Shown here piece by piece: positions 32,961 to 42,286 of a stretch of 64,000 nt of DNA (within the stretch, counting starts at the first letter, position 1; each line of letters begins with the position of its first letter). Below the pieces are notes generated by a model. That model was not told the origin of the DNA. It did not search any database and worked only from the letters and a program-made list of their open reading frames with translations. The DNA lies in contig NZ_AP023054.1 in the NCBI RefSeq assembly GCF_019703835.1, positions 1,736,001 to 1,800,000 of the forward strand, written 5' to 3'. This stretch comes from Thaumasiovibrio subtropicus (GTDB lineage Bacteria > Pseudomonadota > Gammaproteobacteria > Enterobacterales > Vibrionaceae). Both the position numbers and the translations under genes were made by a program.

Positions 32961-34853
32961 CTAACTGGCTTGGAGGTTGCCATAAAGGGTTTGATAGAGG
33001 CCTGGCTCAGAAACTAGCTCAGAATGGCTGCCGGATTGGGTAACTTTGCCATCTTCTAGCACATAAATGAGGTCGGCTTGTTTCACTGCAGAGAGTCGGT
33101 GTGCAACGATGAGGGTGGTTCGATTAGCAAGAAAGGCGTTAAGTGCTTGATGCAGAGCTGCCTCTGTTGCCGTGTCCAATGCGGAAGTTGCTTCGTCTAA
33201 TACGACGATCTCAGGGTTAGTTAAGATCATTCTGGCAATTGCAAGGCGCTGTCTTTGCCCTCCGGACAGCCTAATGCCTTGTCGTCCTAATTGCGATGCT
33301 AAGCCTTCGGAAAGTTTACTGGTGACATCCCCTAATTGAGCAACGTCTAGCGCTTTCCATAACATTTCGTCGCTGTACGAGGTATCACCCAGCGTCAAGT
33401 TTTGCCGCAGAGTATCGTTGAAGATCATCGGATGTTGCAGTACAACTGCCATGCGATCCCGCAGTGCTTCGTAGCTGACCGCTTCGATCGGTTCACCGTT
33501 GATAAAGATATCGCCGCGATCCTTCTGATAAATCCCCATCAATAGTTGAATCAAGGTCGATTTTCCCCCACCCGATGCCCCGACAAGTGCAACGCGCTTT
33601 CCAGCGGGAACCAGCAACGACAAGCCATCTAAAACCCGTTTTTCATCATCATAGGCAAACTCAATGTTGCGAAAACAGATTTCGACGGCCTTCTCCTGAT
33701 TGAAAGGATCCACGCTTGGTTCGGGACGCGCTTCTTCTTCCAGTTCGAGTAAGCCGTTCAAGCGATTGATAGCAGCGGACGCGCTGAACCAAGCAAACTG
33801 AATACCCAGCAGCTCTTGAACGGGCGACAGCATAAACCAGAGGTAGCCAAACACCGCAAAAATCTGCCCAATAGTGAGGTCACTGAACAGTACCATAATC
33901 ATGGCTGCTGCACGGAAGAGCTCAAAGCCGAGTAAAAACAGCAAGAATGACAAACGGTTTGCAGCCTCAGATTGCCACGCATAGCGATCCGCGTCTTCTC
34001 GTATTGCCTCTGCGTCTTGCTTTAAGCTGTGCAGATACTCGCGCTCGCGATTGGCGGCGCGCAGTTGATAAAGGCCATCTAGCGTTTCAACCAGTCGCTG
34101 TTGGAAGCGTTCAAATGACTGGTTTTCTTTCTTTTTCAACGATTTTACCCGTTGCCCTAATAGCTTGGAAAAGTAAACAATCACAGGGTTAAGCAGCAGA
34201 ATAAACAAACCTAGTCGCCAATCCAGCCACAACAGAATCGCAGCGGTGCCAACAATGGTCAGCAAGCCGACAATGAAACGGCTCAATGTGTCGCCGATAA
34301 ATTTATCGATAGTTTCAATGTCAGTCACTAAATGCGACGTAATGCCCCCACTTCCTTTCTCTTCATATTGACGCATGCTGACTCGGCCAAGCTTATCCAA
34401 CAAGGCTTGACGAATAACGCAGGTAAGCGATTTTGACACTAGGGTAAATTGGCGACTCTGCAGAATATTCAATCCTTGGCTCGCCGTGCGCATAAAAATG
34501 ATAAGCACTAGGGCAAAGACGATATAGGCTGCGGGTTGCTGCCACGCGACAGGCAATACTTGATTCATTGCCGCAATACCGCCAGCGGGCTGATTCAATA
34601 AGACTTCATCGACCATGAGTGGCAGCATCAGGGGGATAGGCACATTGATGGCGGTGGCGACAATAGCGATCAAGTTGGCGATGATCAGGCGCTTTTTGTG
34701 CTTAAGAGCTTGTTGATAAAGCCAGCGTGGAGAAAGAGACTGTAAGGTGGTGGTATTCAAAGGAAGAGGCCCAATGCGTCGGAACAATACTTTGAGTATA
34801 CGTAGCAGAATGGGAATCGGTGGCGGATAGGCGAAAAAATGCCTGCTCACCAT
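32961..34853 (-). CDS. ABC exporter (membrane and ATPase domains in one chain)
   Basis: A frame of up to 630 residues. The membrane domain with six helices lies at about residues 50-330 (IANLIAIVATAINVPIPLML ... FAVFGYLWFMLSPV), then the ATPase: Walker A VGASGGGKSTLIQL, signature RLSGGQRQRLAIARM, Walker B IVVLDEATSALD and the H-loop VAHRLSAVK. This is a lipid/drug exporter-type (MsbA-like) half transporter that works as a homodimer. The ATG at 34853 falls inside the hutZ terminator hairpin, so the true start is probably further in, for example TTG at 34760 (LNTTTLQSLSP). Its place between tonB and hut suggests a link to iron or haem, but the substrate is unknown. Confidence 0.82.
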   Translation of the reverse strand: MVSRHFFAYPPPIPILLRILKVLFRRIGPLPLNTTTLQSLSPRWLYQQALKHKKRLIIANLIAIVATAINVPIPLMLPLMVDEVLLNQPAGGIAAMNQVLPVAWQQPAAYIVFALVLIIFMRTASQGLNILQSRQFTLVSKSLTCVIRQALLDKLGRVSMRQYEEKGSGGITSHLVTDIETIDKFIGDTLSRFIVGLLTIVGTAAILLWLDWRLGLFILLLNPVIVYFSKLLGQRVKSLKKKENQSFERFQQRLVETLDGLYQLRAANREREYLHSLKQDAEAIREDADRYAWQSEAANRLSFLLFLLGFELFRAAAMIMVLFSDLTIGQIFAVFGYLWFMLSPVQELLGIQFAWFSASAAINRLNGLLELEEEARPEPSVDPFNQEKAVEICFRNIEFAYDDEKRVLDGLSLLVPAGKRVALVGASGGGKSTLIQLLMGIYQKDRGDIFINGEPIEAVSYEALRDRMAVVLQHPMIFNDTLRQNLTLGDTSYSDEMLWKALDVAQLGDVTSKLSEGLASQLGRQGIRLSGGQRQRLAIARMILTNPEIVVLDEATSALDTATEAALHQALNAFLANRTTLIVAHRLSAVKQADLIYVLEDGKVTQSGSHSELVSEPGLYQTLYGNLQAS

Positions 34854-34862
34854 GAGCAGGCA
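34834..34862 (-). terminator. Terminator of hutZ
   Basis: TGCCTGCTCA-cca-TGAGCAGGCA (10-base stem at 34840-34862) with six T's following on the minus strand. It stands 48 bases past the hutZ stop and contains the apparent ATG of the downstream ABC gene in its loop. Confidence 0.85.
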
Positions 34863-34909
34863 TAAGAATCACTTTGAAACAGTGAAAAATTGCGCTAACA
34901 ACAGCAGAG

Positions 34910-35440
34910 TTAGGCACTCTGCTTTTGGCGCTCAACGTGACCTTGATCTAGATGGACAACTTCCACAGAATCAAAACCTTGAACGTTGAAAGCTTGACCG
35001 AAGCCTTTCACATACAAACCGTTCTCTGGCTTGATTTGGTAGAGGCGGAAGTCTTCCATGTTGGTCAAGTTACCAATGATTTCACCGAAACGTGCTTTGA
35101 GTGCTTCGGTGCCTTCAGACCACGTTGCAGTGTCACGTTCAATCAGCGTAGCCGATGTTTCGAACGACAGACGACGGCGCGCATAAATGTGCTTCGCAGC
35201 AGATTCATCTTCAATCAGCATCAATGAGAGATCATTGTTAAGCTTCAAGTTTTGACCATGAGCAGCAATGTCACTGATCAAAATGTAAAAGGCGTCGTCA
35301 GTATACGCGAATGGCGTATAGCTTACGGTCGGCTTGCCTTCTTTGTTGATGGTTGCCAGTTGAAGCGTTTGGCTATTTTCGCGCAACTCTTTCATCTCTG
35401 GCAATAGGCGGCCTTGTAGTCGTTCGGCTTTATCGGTCAT
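34910..35440 (-). CDS. hutZ: Haem utilisation protein HutZ
   Basis: A 176-residue protein with the split-barrel flavin-binding fold: LREFNSQTLQ-like start (LPEMKELRENSQTLQLATIN), KPTVSYTPFAYTDDAFYILI and YQIKPENGLYVKGFGQAFNV. The GFGQAF element holds the region of the haem-related histidine in HutZ/HugZ proteins. HutZ binds haem and degrades or stores it in the cytoplasm. It starts four bases inside hutX (ATGA overlap), and hutX itself follows hutW, giving the order hutW-hutX-hutZ. It is ended by the hairpin at 34834. Confidence 0.9.
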   Translation of the reverse strand: MTDKAERLQGRLLPEMKELRENSQTLQLATINKEGKPTVSYTPFAYTDDAFYILISDIAAHGQNLKLNNDLSLMLIEDESAAKHIYARRRLSFETSATLIERDTATWSEGTEALKARFGEIIGNLTNMEDFRLYQIKPENGLYVKGFGQAFNVQGFDSVEVVHLDQGHVERQKQSA

Positions 35441-35958
35441 TTTTTAAAATCCTTTTTTAACTGCTGAAACTTCACTAATTGTTCTGGTAATAATTTTCTT
35501 TTTTCATCACGACCGAGGTATACCTTGAATACACAAGCGCCCTCGCCGTTGTAAAACGCGATGTGGTGACTCTCTTTACCCATAAAAGGCTTGCTGATTA
35601 GACCGATGTCTGTAATTAGGTCTAATTTTAAGTGACCGTGTAACTCGCCGTTTTCGCCCATGAGATTAAAATAGCCTCGGCCAAACTTTCCTTTAGGAAA
35701 TGGCGCTTTTACCTCAAATACCGAGCCATGAGAGATAACGATCGTGGTGACCGGGCCCCACTCGGGTAAAAGATTCAAAATCGCTTCGGCGTGAGCACCT
35801 TCTACTGGCGTCACCATCTCAGGTGGGAGCGCAAGGCTCACCTCCGCTTCAGTTTGTTCCAGTGTTGACGCTAAATCGGGTACTGAGATCGAAGGGTCAT
35901 TTTCGATCAGTGCAGCAACACGAGTTTGCGTTTCTTCGTATGTACGTGTGTTGTACAT
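35437..35958 (-). CDS. hutX: Haem utilisation carrier protein HutX
   Basis: A 173-residue protein of the HutX/ChuX family. GPVTTIVISHGSVFEVKAPF and YFNLMGENGELHGHLKLDLI carry the family pattern, and SKPFMGKESHHIAFYNGEGA ends the core. In V. cholerae HutX passes haem to HutZ. It is cytoplasmic, with start ATG at 35958 and AAGGAG upstream. A gap of about 100 bases to hutW may hold a promoter or allow co-transcription. Confidence 0.9.
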   Translation of the reverse strand: MYNTRTYEETQTRVAALIENDPSISVPDLASTLEQTEAEVSLALPPEMVTPVEGAHAEAILNLLPEWGPVTTIVISHGSVFEVKAPFPKGKFGRGYFNLMGENGELHGHLKLDLITDIGLISKPFMGKESHHIAFYNGEGACVFKVYLGRDEKRKLLPEQLVKFQQLKKDFKK

Positions 35959-36058
35959 CGATTTTCTCCTTAAATGGCCACCTATGAATGGCAGCTTTCT
36001 TCGTTAAATGCATCTACTCACAACCTGTGTTGAGTCACGTTGTAAGCAAACACAGTAA

Positions 36059-37426
36059 TCAAGCAACGTGAGCTTTACCGCTAGGGTGTTGGCTTTCCAT
36101 CATTGCTCTGATTACATTTTGTGACAATGTCACATTCCAAAATTCACCGGCCAGTGTCAGAACAAGGTAATCACCTTCTAGCCTCACTAAGCCGTTGCTT
36201 TGCCACGCTTCAAACAACGGCATTAACGCTTCATACAAGGGTTTGCCTGCCAATGTGTTCAATTTCAAGCGCGACAGCACACCGCGATCAAACGCGGATT
36301 TAATATGGGCATGTATCTCTCGCAGAGGGCTGCTTCGCATCAGCATTGGCACTGGGTATTGTTCCGCATCAATCGCTGCGATGTAGTCTTCCATCTTGCG
36401 GTGTTGCATCATCTGTAAATCGCCAATCGCACCACCTGCCCCGGCACCAAGCGGTAATACGTCTGCGGTCGTTTTAGCTAAGCTGTTGTAAATGCTGCGT
36501 TCTCTATTGTCATGTGCCCAGTGATTGACGCTAAGACGACGTTGATGGTGCTTCGCCATAAAGTTCACACCCGTTTCAAACATGCCGGCTTTTGTGGGTG
36601 TATCAGCTGGATGAGGGAGCTTGCCTTGCTCCACCATTCGATGCATGGGTAGCCCTTGCATATCAATGAGCTGATAAAGATCGACGCCGTGGGCGCCTGA
36701 TTCCAAATAACCTTCCAGATCTTTTTGCCAAATCTCGACGGTTTGATAGGGAAGCCCAAACAGTAAGTCGATCACAATTGGCGCGGCGTCATAAGCGACC
36801 ATCTCTTGGATGCGTTTCATCGCTACATCCCCATCATCAAGTCGCTTAGCACTGCGTCTGACATGGGTGTCAAAGCTCTGAATCCCAAAAGAGAAACGGT
36901 TAAACCCGCCTTCTAGCGCCGACTCAAATTTTTCATCACTGAAACGATTAATGCGCCCTTCAAGCGTGATTTCACAATCTGGTGTCAGAGGGAAATAGGC
37001 ACGTATTGCGTCTCCCAGTTGCTTAATCTGTGCAGCAGAGATATCCGTTGGCGTGCCCCCGCCAACATACACTGCGCGAAATGATGTAGATTGCGTCCAT
37101 GGTTGTGACGCTTTGAAGCGAATCTCTTTCATTAGCGCTTCAAAGTAACTATCAATCAACGACTTACTGGATGCGTACTGGAAGAAGTTGCAATAAGTAC
37201 ATCGCACCCGACAAAAAGGAATGTGGATGTATAAGCATCGGCTTTGCTGCGCTAATGGTATAGAATTCAATACATCCTTTAATTCCTGCTGCGTATTTTC
37301 GGGCGCTATACGATTAACATTTCCGCCGGCATGTGCCATTTTTTTGCGTGAAAATGCAAAGCGTAAAGGATCGGGTGTCGCACTCCCTACCAGGGATACA
37401 TCGCTTAAATCCATCATTTTTATCAC
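36059..37426 (-). CDS. hutW: Radical SAM haem-degradation protein HutW
   Basis: A 455-residue HemN-like radical SAM protein. YIHIPFCRVRCTYCNFFQYA near residues 67-86 provides the CxxxCxxC cluster site, and AVYVGGGTPTDISAAQIKQL the SAM-binding GGGTP. The C-terminal part matches HutW/ChuW, which open haem anaerobically by a methyl transfer mechanism in characterised homologues. It lies in the hut cluster, divergent from hutB, sharing a control region with the Fur box at 37511. The ATG at 37426 gives MIKMMDLSDVSLVGSATPDP. Confidence 0.9.
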   Translation of the reverse strand: MIKMMDLSDVSLVGSATPDPLRFAFSRKKMAHAGGNVNRIAPENTQQELKDVLNSIPLAQQSRCLYIHIPFCRVRCTYCNFFQYASSKSLIDSYFEALMKEIRFKASQPWTQSTSFRAVYVGGGTPTDISAAQIKQLGDAIRAYFPLTPDCEITLEGRINRFSDEKFESALEGGFNRFSFGIQSFDTHVRRSAKRLDDGDVAMKRIQEMVAYDAAPIVIDLLFGLPYQTVEIWQKDLEGYLESGAHGVDLYQLIDMQGLPMHRMVEQGKLPHPADTPTKAGMFETGVNFMAKHHQRRLSVNHWAHDNRERSIYNSLAKTTADVLPLGAGAGGAIGDLQMMQHRKMEDYIAAIDAEQYPVPMLMRSSPLREIHAHIKSAFDRGVLSRLKLNTLAGKPLYEALMPLFEAWQSNGLVRLEGDYLVLTLAGEFWNVTLSQNVIRAMMESQHPSGKAHVA

Positions 37427-37510
37427 ACGTCATTTACATAAATTTAAACAGTTAATACTTGAGTATCAACGACTTAGTGAATGATACTTTAGTGTAGTGA
37501 TAATGCAATT

Positions 37511-37529
37511 GATAATTGATCTTATTATC
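37511..37529 (+). promoter_or_regulatory. Fur box between hutW and hutB
   Basis: GATAATTGATCTTATTATC matches 13 of 19 positions of GATAATGATAATCATTATC, and both ends (GATAAT, ATTATC) are perfect. It lies in the divergent gap, so it can control hutWXZ and hutBCD together. Confidence 0.65.
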
Positions 37530-37730
37530 GAATGAGTGGATAATCAATTGAAACAAGACATCGCCTAATTTTTTAACATCCTAGCGACCTTGTGTTGCGC
37601 CAATATCCCTTTAAATTCAAGGTGTATTCGATATTAGGCGTTTATCGCATCTGCGTATGGAATGGTGCATTTTGTCTTAAAAGTTATTCATTTGGGCTCT
37701 TTGCTCTCTCAAAATTAAATGGAATAAAAA

Positions 37731-38621
37731 ATGAATTTATCTTCGCTAGCGCTTCTTGGCGCCCTCAGTTTTTCGCTATCAACAGCCGCGTTGGCCACTC
37801 CCGCACCAGAATCGAACCAAACAATCTCTTCTGAGCCTCGTATCATTAGCGCAGGTTCTGCCGTTACTGAGCTGATATTCGCCTTGGAAGCCGAGTCGCA
37901 GCTTGTCGCAGTGGATCTGACTAGCAAGGGCTTTGTGATGGGCACCGATATCCCTCAGGTGGGTTATCACCGCCAACTATCAGCAGAAGGTTTAATGGCG
38001 CTTGCACCAACGGTGCTGGTTGGCTCAAATGAAATGGGTCCAGAGAAGACCCTCAACACGCTTTCAGAGGCAGGCATTGACGTTGAAACCGTGACTTCTG
38101 GTCTCGGTCTTGAGGACCTTCATCTGCGAATTGACCAAGTCGCCGCGTTGACGGGGACGGCGGAGAAAGCCGAAACCCTCAAGGCTGATGTTGCCGCTCA
38201 AATGGAGAAACTGTCAGCAACAGAGCTCAAGAACCCACCTAAAGTGGTATTTATGCTGTTAGCGGAAGGACGACCAATGACAGTCGCAGGCAACAAAACC
38301 CCTGTCGATACTGTGATTGAACTAGCGGGCGCGGTTAATCCAGCGCAAGACGCGTTTGAGAGCTACAAGCCTATGTCTGTGGAAGCCTTGATTGAGCTAC
38401 AACCCGATTACATTTTGGTGGCTTCGCGCAGCTGGCGCAGCATGGGCGGTGCTGAAGGTATTTTGGCGAAAATGCCGCTGTTGGTTGCGACGCCAGCAGG
38501 TGAAAAGAATCAATTCATCCCTATTCCGGGGCCTGCAATTGTCGGTGGTTTCGGTTTGGGTAGCCTCAAGCTTGCCGAAACATTGCAACAAACATTCTCT
38601 TCGGACAGCGTCACCCAATGA
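37731..38621 (+). CDS. hutB: Haem ABC transporter substrate-binding protein HutB
   Basis: A 296-residue periplasmic protein with signal peptide MNLSSLALLGALSFSLSTAA ending LATPA. The cluster A-type fold of haem and cobalamin binders is seen: PRIISAGSAVTELIFALEAE, VGYHRQLSAEGLMALAPTVL and PTVLVGSNEMGPEKTLNTLS, with DYILVASRSWRSMGG later. It delivers haem to HutCD. Its stop overlaps the hutC start by four bases, so hutBCD is one operon, under the divergent Fur box. Confidence 0.9.
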   Translation: MNLSSLALLGALSFSLSTAALATPAPESNQTISSEPRIISAGSAVTELIFALEAESQLVAVDLTSKGFVMGTDIPQVGYHRQLSAEGLMALAPTVLVGSNEMGPEKTLNTLSEAGIDVETVTSGLGLEDLHLRIDQVAALTGTAEKAETLKADVAAQMEKLSATELKNPPKVVFMLLAEGRPMTVAGNKTPVDTVIELAGAVNPAQDAFESYKPMSVEALIELQPDYILVASRSWRSMGGAEGILAKMPLLVATPAGEKNQFIPIPGPAIVGGFGLGSLKLAETLQQTFSSDSVTQ

Positions 38622-39664
38622 TCGCTTCGAACAACAAACGCCCGCCGCTAAGCTTGTTGCTGCTTAGCGGTGTTTTTTTACTGTTTGTCGCTGTTGTTGC
38701 CTCTATCACTATGGGGCCAATGAACATCAGTTTTTTTGACAGTTTAAAAGCGATATGGCCCGGTGACCATACGTTGCCGAAACATGTGCTATTAATCATT
38801 CAAGATGTACGCTTGCCCCGTACGCTACTCTGCGTGGCAGTTGGGGCCATATTAGCGCTGTGTGGCACAGTGATGCAGGGGTTGTTCCGAAATCCGCTTG
38901 CGGACCCGGGCATCATTGGTGTCTCAGCCGGAGCCTCACTGGGTGCGGCGTTGTCGATTGTGCTTTTTGGCGGCCTAGCCGAGACATTCCCTACGTTAAT
39001 GATGTTTGGCACTGTGCCCGTTTTCGCGTTCTTAGGCGGCGCTATCACAACAGTCACTGTCTACAAGATGGGGACAGGTGCCAATGGCACCTCCGTCACC
39101 ATGATGCTGCTCGCTGGCGTCGCTATCAGTGCATTGGCGGGGGCTGGACTGGGTTTGATGAACTACTTTGCTGATGATCAGGCGCTTCGCGATCTCTCTT
39201 TGTGGTCAATGGGATCACTTGCGGGTGCGTCTTGGAAAGGGTTAGTCCTAGGCTTTACCAGCCTCATACTTCTGTCTGTACTGTTTTATCGTGATGCTAA
39301 CAAATTGAATGCCCTCCTGCTCGGTGAAGCCGAAGCGAACCACATGGGCATAGATGTACAGCAGTTAAAACGCCGATTGGTTTTGCTGACAGCTGCTGGC
39401 GTAGGGGTGACGGTGTCACTCGCTGGTATGATAGGGTTTATTGGCTTAATTGTGCCGCACTTAGGAAGGATGATTGCTGGCCCTAACCATAAGACATTGA
39501 TACCATTAGCAACTTTGATAGGTGCATTGTTGTTATTGGTCGCAGACATGTTAGCTCGAACCCTTGTCGCTCCACTGGATATGCCAGTGGGCATCATCAC
39601 CGCCATTTTGGGCGCACCCTTCTTTATCTGGTTATTGATTCAACAAAAAGGACGTCTGCAGTGA
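38618..39664 (+). CDS. hutC: Haem ABC transporter permease HutC
   Basis: A 348-residue FecCD-family permease with about ten membrane helices. QDVRLPRTLLCVAVGAILAL, NPLADPGIIGVSAGASLGAA and GFIGLIVPHLGRMIAGPNHK are the diagnostic segments, the last being the EAA-like coupling helix. It works as a dimer with HutD. It overlaps hutB upstream and hutD downstream by four bases each. Confidence 0.92.
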   Translation: MIASNNKRPPLSLLLLSGVFLLFVAVVASITMGPMNISFFDSLKAIWPGDHTLPKHVLLIIQDVRLPRTLLCVAVGAILALCGTVMQGLFRNPLADPGIIGVSAGASLGAALSIVLFGGLAETFPTLMMFGTVPVFAFLGGAITTVTVYKMGTGANGTSVTMMLLAGVAISALAGAGLGLMNYFADDQALRDLSLWSMGSLAGASWKGLVLGFTSLILLSVLFYRDANKLNALLLGEAEANHMGIDVQQLKRRLVLLTAAGVGVTVSLAGMIGFIGLIVPHLGRMIAGPNHKTLIPLATLIGALLLLVADMLARTLVAPLDMPVGIITAILGAPFFIWLLIQQKGRLQ

Positions 39665-40434
39665 GTTGTGCAATTGCTTTCGAAGGATTGAACTTAACAT
39701 TGGGTGATAAAACGATTCTCGCCGATGTTTCCCGTTCTATTCATGCCAGCGAGTTTACGATTCTACTTGGCCCAAATGGAACGGGAAAAAGTAGCCTGCT
39801 CAAGTTAATTAGCCGAGAATGGAAAACGCAAGGCCATGTTGAATACTTTGGCACCGCATTGGCGCAATGGTCGCCCGCGCAACTTGCTAATCATCTCGGT
39901 ATATTGCCGCAACACAGTAACTTGACCTTTGCCTTCACTGCGCGCGAAGTCGTCGAACTCGGTGGTTTAAACTTGCTGATGTCGCAAAAAGAGATTGAAC
40001 AAGTAGCGCTGAAAAACATGGCGTTAACAGATGTCGTTCATCTTGCTGATCGCATCTATACAAGTCTGTCCGGTGGTGAAAAGCAGCGGGTGCATTTGGC
40101 CCGTGTGCTCACTCAAATTGCTCAAAGTCATGAACGACGTGCGCTACTGCTCGATGAACCGACCTCAGCTCTTGATTTAGCACATCAACATCGAACTCTA
40201 TCACTCGCTCGTCAAATGGCGTCTGAAGGTGCTGCGGTGGTCGCAGTGATTCATGACCTCAACCTTGCCGCGCAGTATGGCGACCGTCTCATTGTGCTTA
40301 ATCAAGGGGGCATAGTGGCAGATGGAAGCCCGTTGGATGTGCTGACCTCTCCATTGATAGAAGAGGTGTACCAGTGGCAAGTGGATGTTATTCCCCATCC
40401 TAAAAAAGGCTATCCATTAATTATAAGCCGCTGA
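39661..40434 (+). CDS. hutD: Haem ABC transporter ATPase HutD
   Basis: A 257-residue ATPase: Walker A LLGPNGTGKSSLLKLI, signature YTSLSGGEKQRVHLARVLTQ, Walker B RALLLDEPTSALDLAHQ and the switch histidine AVIHDLNLAAQYGDR. This is the HmuV/HutD type with the LDL after the D-loop. It powers HutC import of haem. The GTG start at 39661 (GTGAGTTGT) overlaps the hutC stop. Confidence 0.92.
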   Translation: MSCAIAFEGLNLTLGDKTILADVSRSIHASEFTILLGPNGTGKSSLLKLISREWKTQGHVEYFGTALAQWSPAQLANHLGILPQHSNLTFAFTAREVVELGGLNLLMSQKEIEQVALKNMALTDVVHLADRIYTSLSGGEKQRVHLARVLTQIAQSHERRALLLDEPTSALDLAHQHRTLSLARQMASEGAAVVAVIHDLNLAAQYGDRLIVLNQGGIVADGSPLDVLTSPLIEEVYQWQVDVIPHPKKGYPLIISR

Positions 40435-40450
40435 TAGAGCATAAATTATA

Positions 40451-40490
40451 TTCAACTCACCTCAAGATGCGCGCTTTTGAAGCGCGTTAT
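40451..40490 (+). repeat. Dispersed intergenic motif with hairpin, copy 1
   Basis: TTCAACTCACCTCAAGATGC followed by the palindrome GCGCGCTTTTGAAGCGCG. The same CACCTCAAGATGC plus hairpin arrangement is at 48791. It lies downstream of hutD and may be a small Vibrio repeat acting as terminator. Confidence 0.55.
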
Positions 40491-40690
40491 CTTTATCCGC
40501 CTGAATTAGCGATCTTTGATTCAGCACACCAAAACAGCGGCGTACCTGCAGACATGACGAACCACTATCCTGAAGCCAGCGTGAATAGGCAGCATCGGTG
40601 ATCTGTGTTTCTCACCACAGCATGGCTTGAAATCGAACTTTGGTGTATCATTTCGCCGTTTTTCACTCCATCATCAATAAGAAGTAAACC

Positions 40691-41107
40691 GTGACTGAAA
40701 AAGAGTTTCGTGATCAATTGACCTCAATGGGTTTTGTTGGCGACAAGATGCGTATCGTGCGTGTTGAAGCCTTGTCTGCCGAAGAGTTAGAAGCTTGCAC
40801 CGCGAAAGAAGGTGAATGTTTCTACAACAGCTATATGAATGTCATTTATGGCCAAGGTGAACGTTATGTACTGGGTTTCCGAGGCGAGATGCCGCCGGTA
40901 GACCATGCCATTATTCGCAAAGGCGAGCGTTATTTTGACCCTACCCTTCAAATTGAAGATGACGCATTCAGCGGTTATGACTTTGCCATTCTGACCGAAT
41001 TTACTGTGTTCGATATGATGAAGCATGCGAAATCGAACAAAGACTTCCCGCCAGATCTTGACTACTTGAAAAGAAAAAAGAAACAGTTCAAAAATGTTAT
41101 TGTTTAA
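40691..41107 (+). CDS. Conserved hypothetical protein
   Basis: A 138-residue protein with a GTG start at 40691 (MTEKEFRDQLTSMGFVGDKM), reading RIVRVEALSAEELEACTAKE, GECFYNSYMNVIYGQGERYV and HAIIRKGERYFDPTLQIEDD. The ECFYNSYMN...Y..G...GF pattern and a DPTLQ element suggest a papain-like or transglutaminase-related fold (C...H...D/Q) seen in small cysteine-containing proteins. That is a guess, as no family is recognised. There is no signal peptide. Backbone codon use. Confidence 0.6.
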   Translation: MTEKEFRDQLTSMGFVGDKMRIVRVEALSAEELEACTAKEGECFYNSYMNVIYGQGERYVLGFRGEMPPVDHAIIRKGERYFDPTLQIEDDAFSGYDFAILTEFTVFDMMKHAKSNKDFPPDLDYLKRKKKQFKNVIV

Positions 41108-41359
41108 TTTTCAATGCGTTAAACTACTTCAAGTAGCAACTTGTTACAAAGCGAGCTTAAAAGGCTCGCTATTATTGAACCTAGACGTTGTAACACCCCT
41201 CGCTTTTATCTATTAAGCCCTACATTGTTAACTTTTGGTTTGAATTGAGTTGTCTGTTTATATCGATAATCACTAGTTATAGTGCGCTAGACTAGTGATA
41301 TACCAACAAACAAAATAACCCACAAAAACATACCAATCACAATATGCGTCAAAACCCAG
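41108..41359. other. Intergenic region between convergent genes
   Basis: About 250 bases between two convergent genes. It contains the hairpin AGCGAGC-ttaaaag-GCTCGCT (41150-41170), a likely weak terminator for the plus-strand gene without a long T-run. Nothing else was seen. Confidence 0.5.
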
Positions 41360-42286
41360 CTACTCAGTTTTGATGTCTAAGCGTCTAAGCCAATCCCGTA
41401 TTTTATCGACAACCTGTTCAGATTGATCGGCACCATTTACATCATGTAGGCCATGATCAAGTCCAGCTAAGACCTGATACTCAAACAGTGGTTTATCGAG
41501 ATTCAATGCTTCAGCCATTGCGTGTGCTTTTTTAGGATCGACGTTGATGTCCAACTCCGCTTGTAAATAAAGAACAGGCACATCAATCTGCTGGTAAATG
41601 TCGAGTTGATCGGTACTTAGCATGCTCTTCCACCAACGAAAACCATGTATTCCCGATGTTATGTCCATCGATGCTTGTGACAGGACGGCATTGGCGAAGC
41701 CTTTAAACCCTTTCGATGCGTCATTATATGCTTGAGGGGGCATCGTCGACTGCATATTGTAGAGTACGTCATCAATGAAGAATCGACCACCCGCATTCAA
41801 CGCGACCACCGCATCGATACGTTGTTCGCTCGCAGCCAGCATACCGGCTACTACCGCCCCTTCGCTGCCCCCAAGTAAAATCACGGAATCATAGCGACTC
41901 TCTAACTGGTTTAGCACGAGTTTTATATCTCTAACTCGTTGGTCAGGAGAGTCATTGCTCACAAACGAGGCTGGACAATCCTCACGATCAGAGGTGGTCT
42001 GCCATTCGAGATCTCTATTAACGCCATATTTTTCAACTAAAAGCAGATCCGCATCAGGAATCACGGAAGAAAACACACCGTTTATTTTCGGGTTGTGGCT
42101 TACGCTATTGCAATCTGAGCCTTGCAGCAAGATAAGAAGTTGACGACTTTGTTTGGGAAGTAAGTAGTAGATCAGTGTTGAGCCATCAGCACGGGTTAAT
42201 GTTCTCTCTCCCTGAGTTGACGTTGGCTCTGCGGCATGCAAGGGAAAAAACAAAAATGCGCTGAGCAAAAAGGCGAACTTGTTCAA
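41360..42286 (-). CDS. Exported alpha/beta hydrolase
   Basis: A 308-residue protein with signal peptide MNKFAFLLSAFLFFPLHA and cleavage before AEP. The alpha/beta hydrolase signs are QLLILLQGSDCNSVSHN (oxyanion side), VILLGGSEGAVVAGMLAAS near residue 140 (nucleophile GGSEG) and LAGLDHGLHDVNGAD near the C-terminus (catalytic His). VPVLYLQAELDINVDPKK contains the likely acid. It resembles dienelactone-hydrolase-like esterases. It is periplasmic, substrate unknown, and transcribed alone. Confidence 0.78.
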   Translation of the reverse strand: MNKFAFLLSAFLFFPLHAAEPTSTQGERTLTRADGSTLIYYLLPKQSRQLLILLQGSDCNSVSHNPKINGVFSSVIPDADLLLVEKYGVNRDLEWQTTSDREDCPASFVSNDSPDQRVRDIKLVLNQLESRYDSVILLGGSEGAVVAGMLAASEQRIDAVVALNAGGRFFIDDVLYNMQSTMPPQAYNDASKGFKGFANAVLSQASMDITSGIHGFRWWKSMLSTDQLDIYQQIDVPVLYLQAELDINVDPKKAHAMAEALNLDKPLFEYQVLAGLDHGLHDVNGADQSEQVVDKIRDWLRRLDIKTE

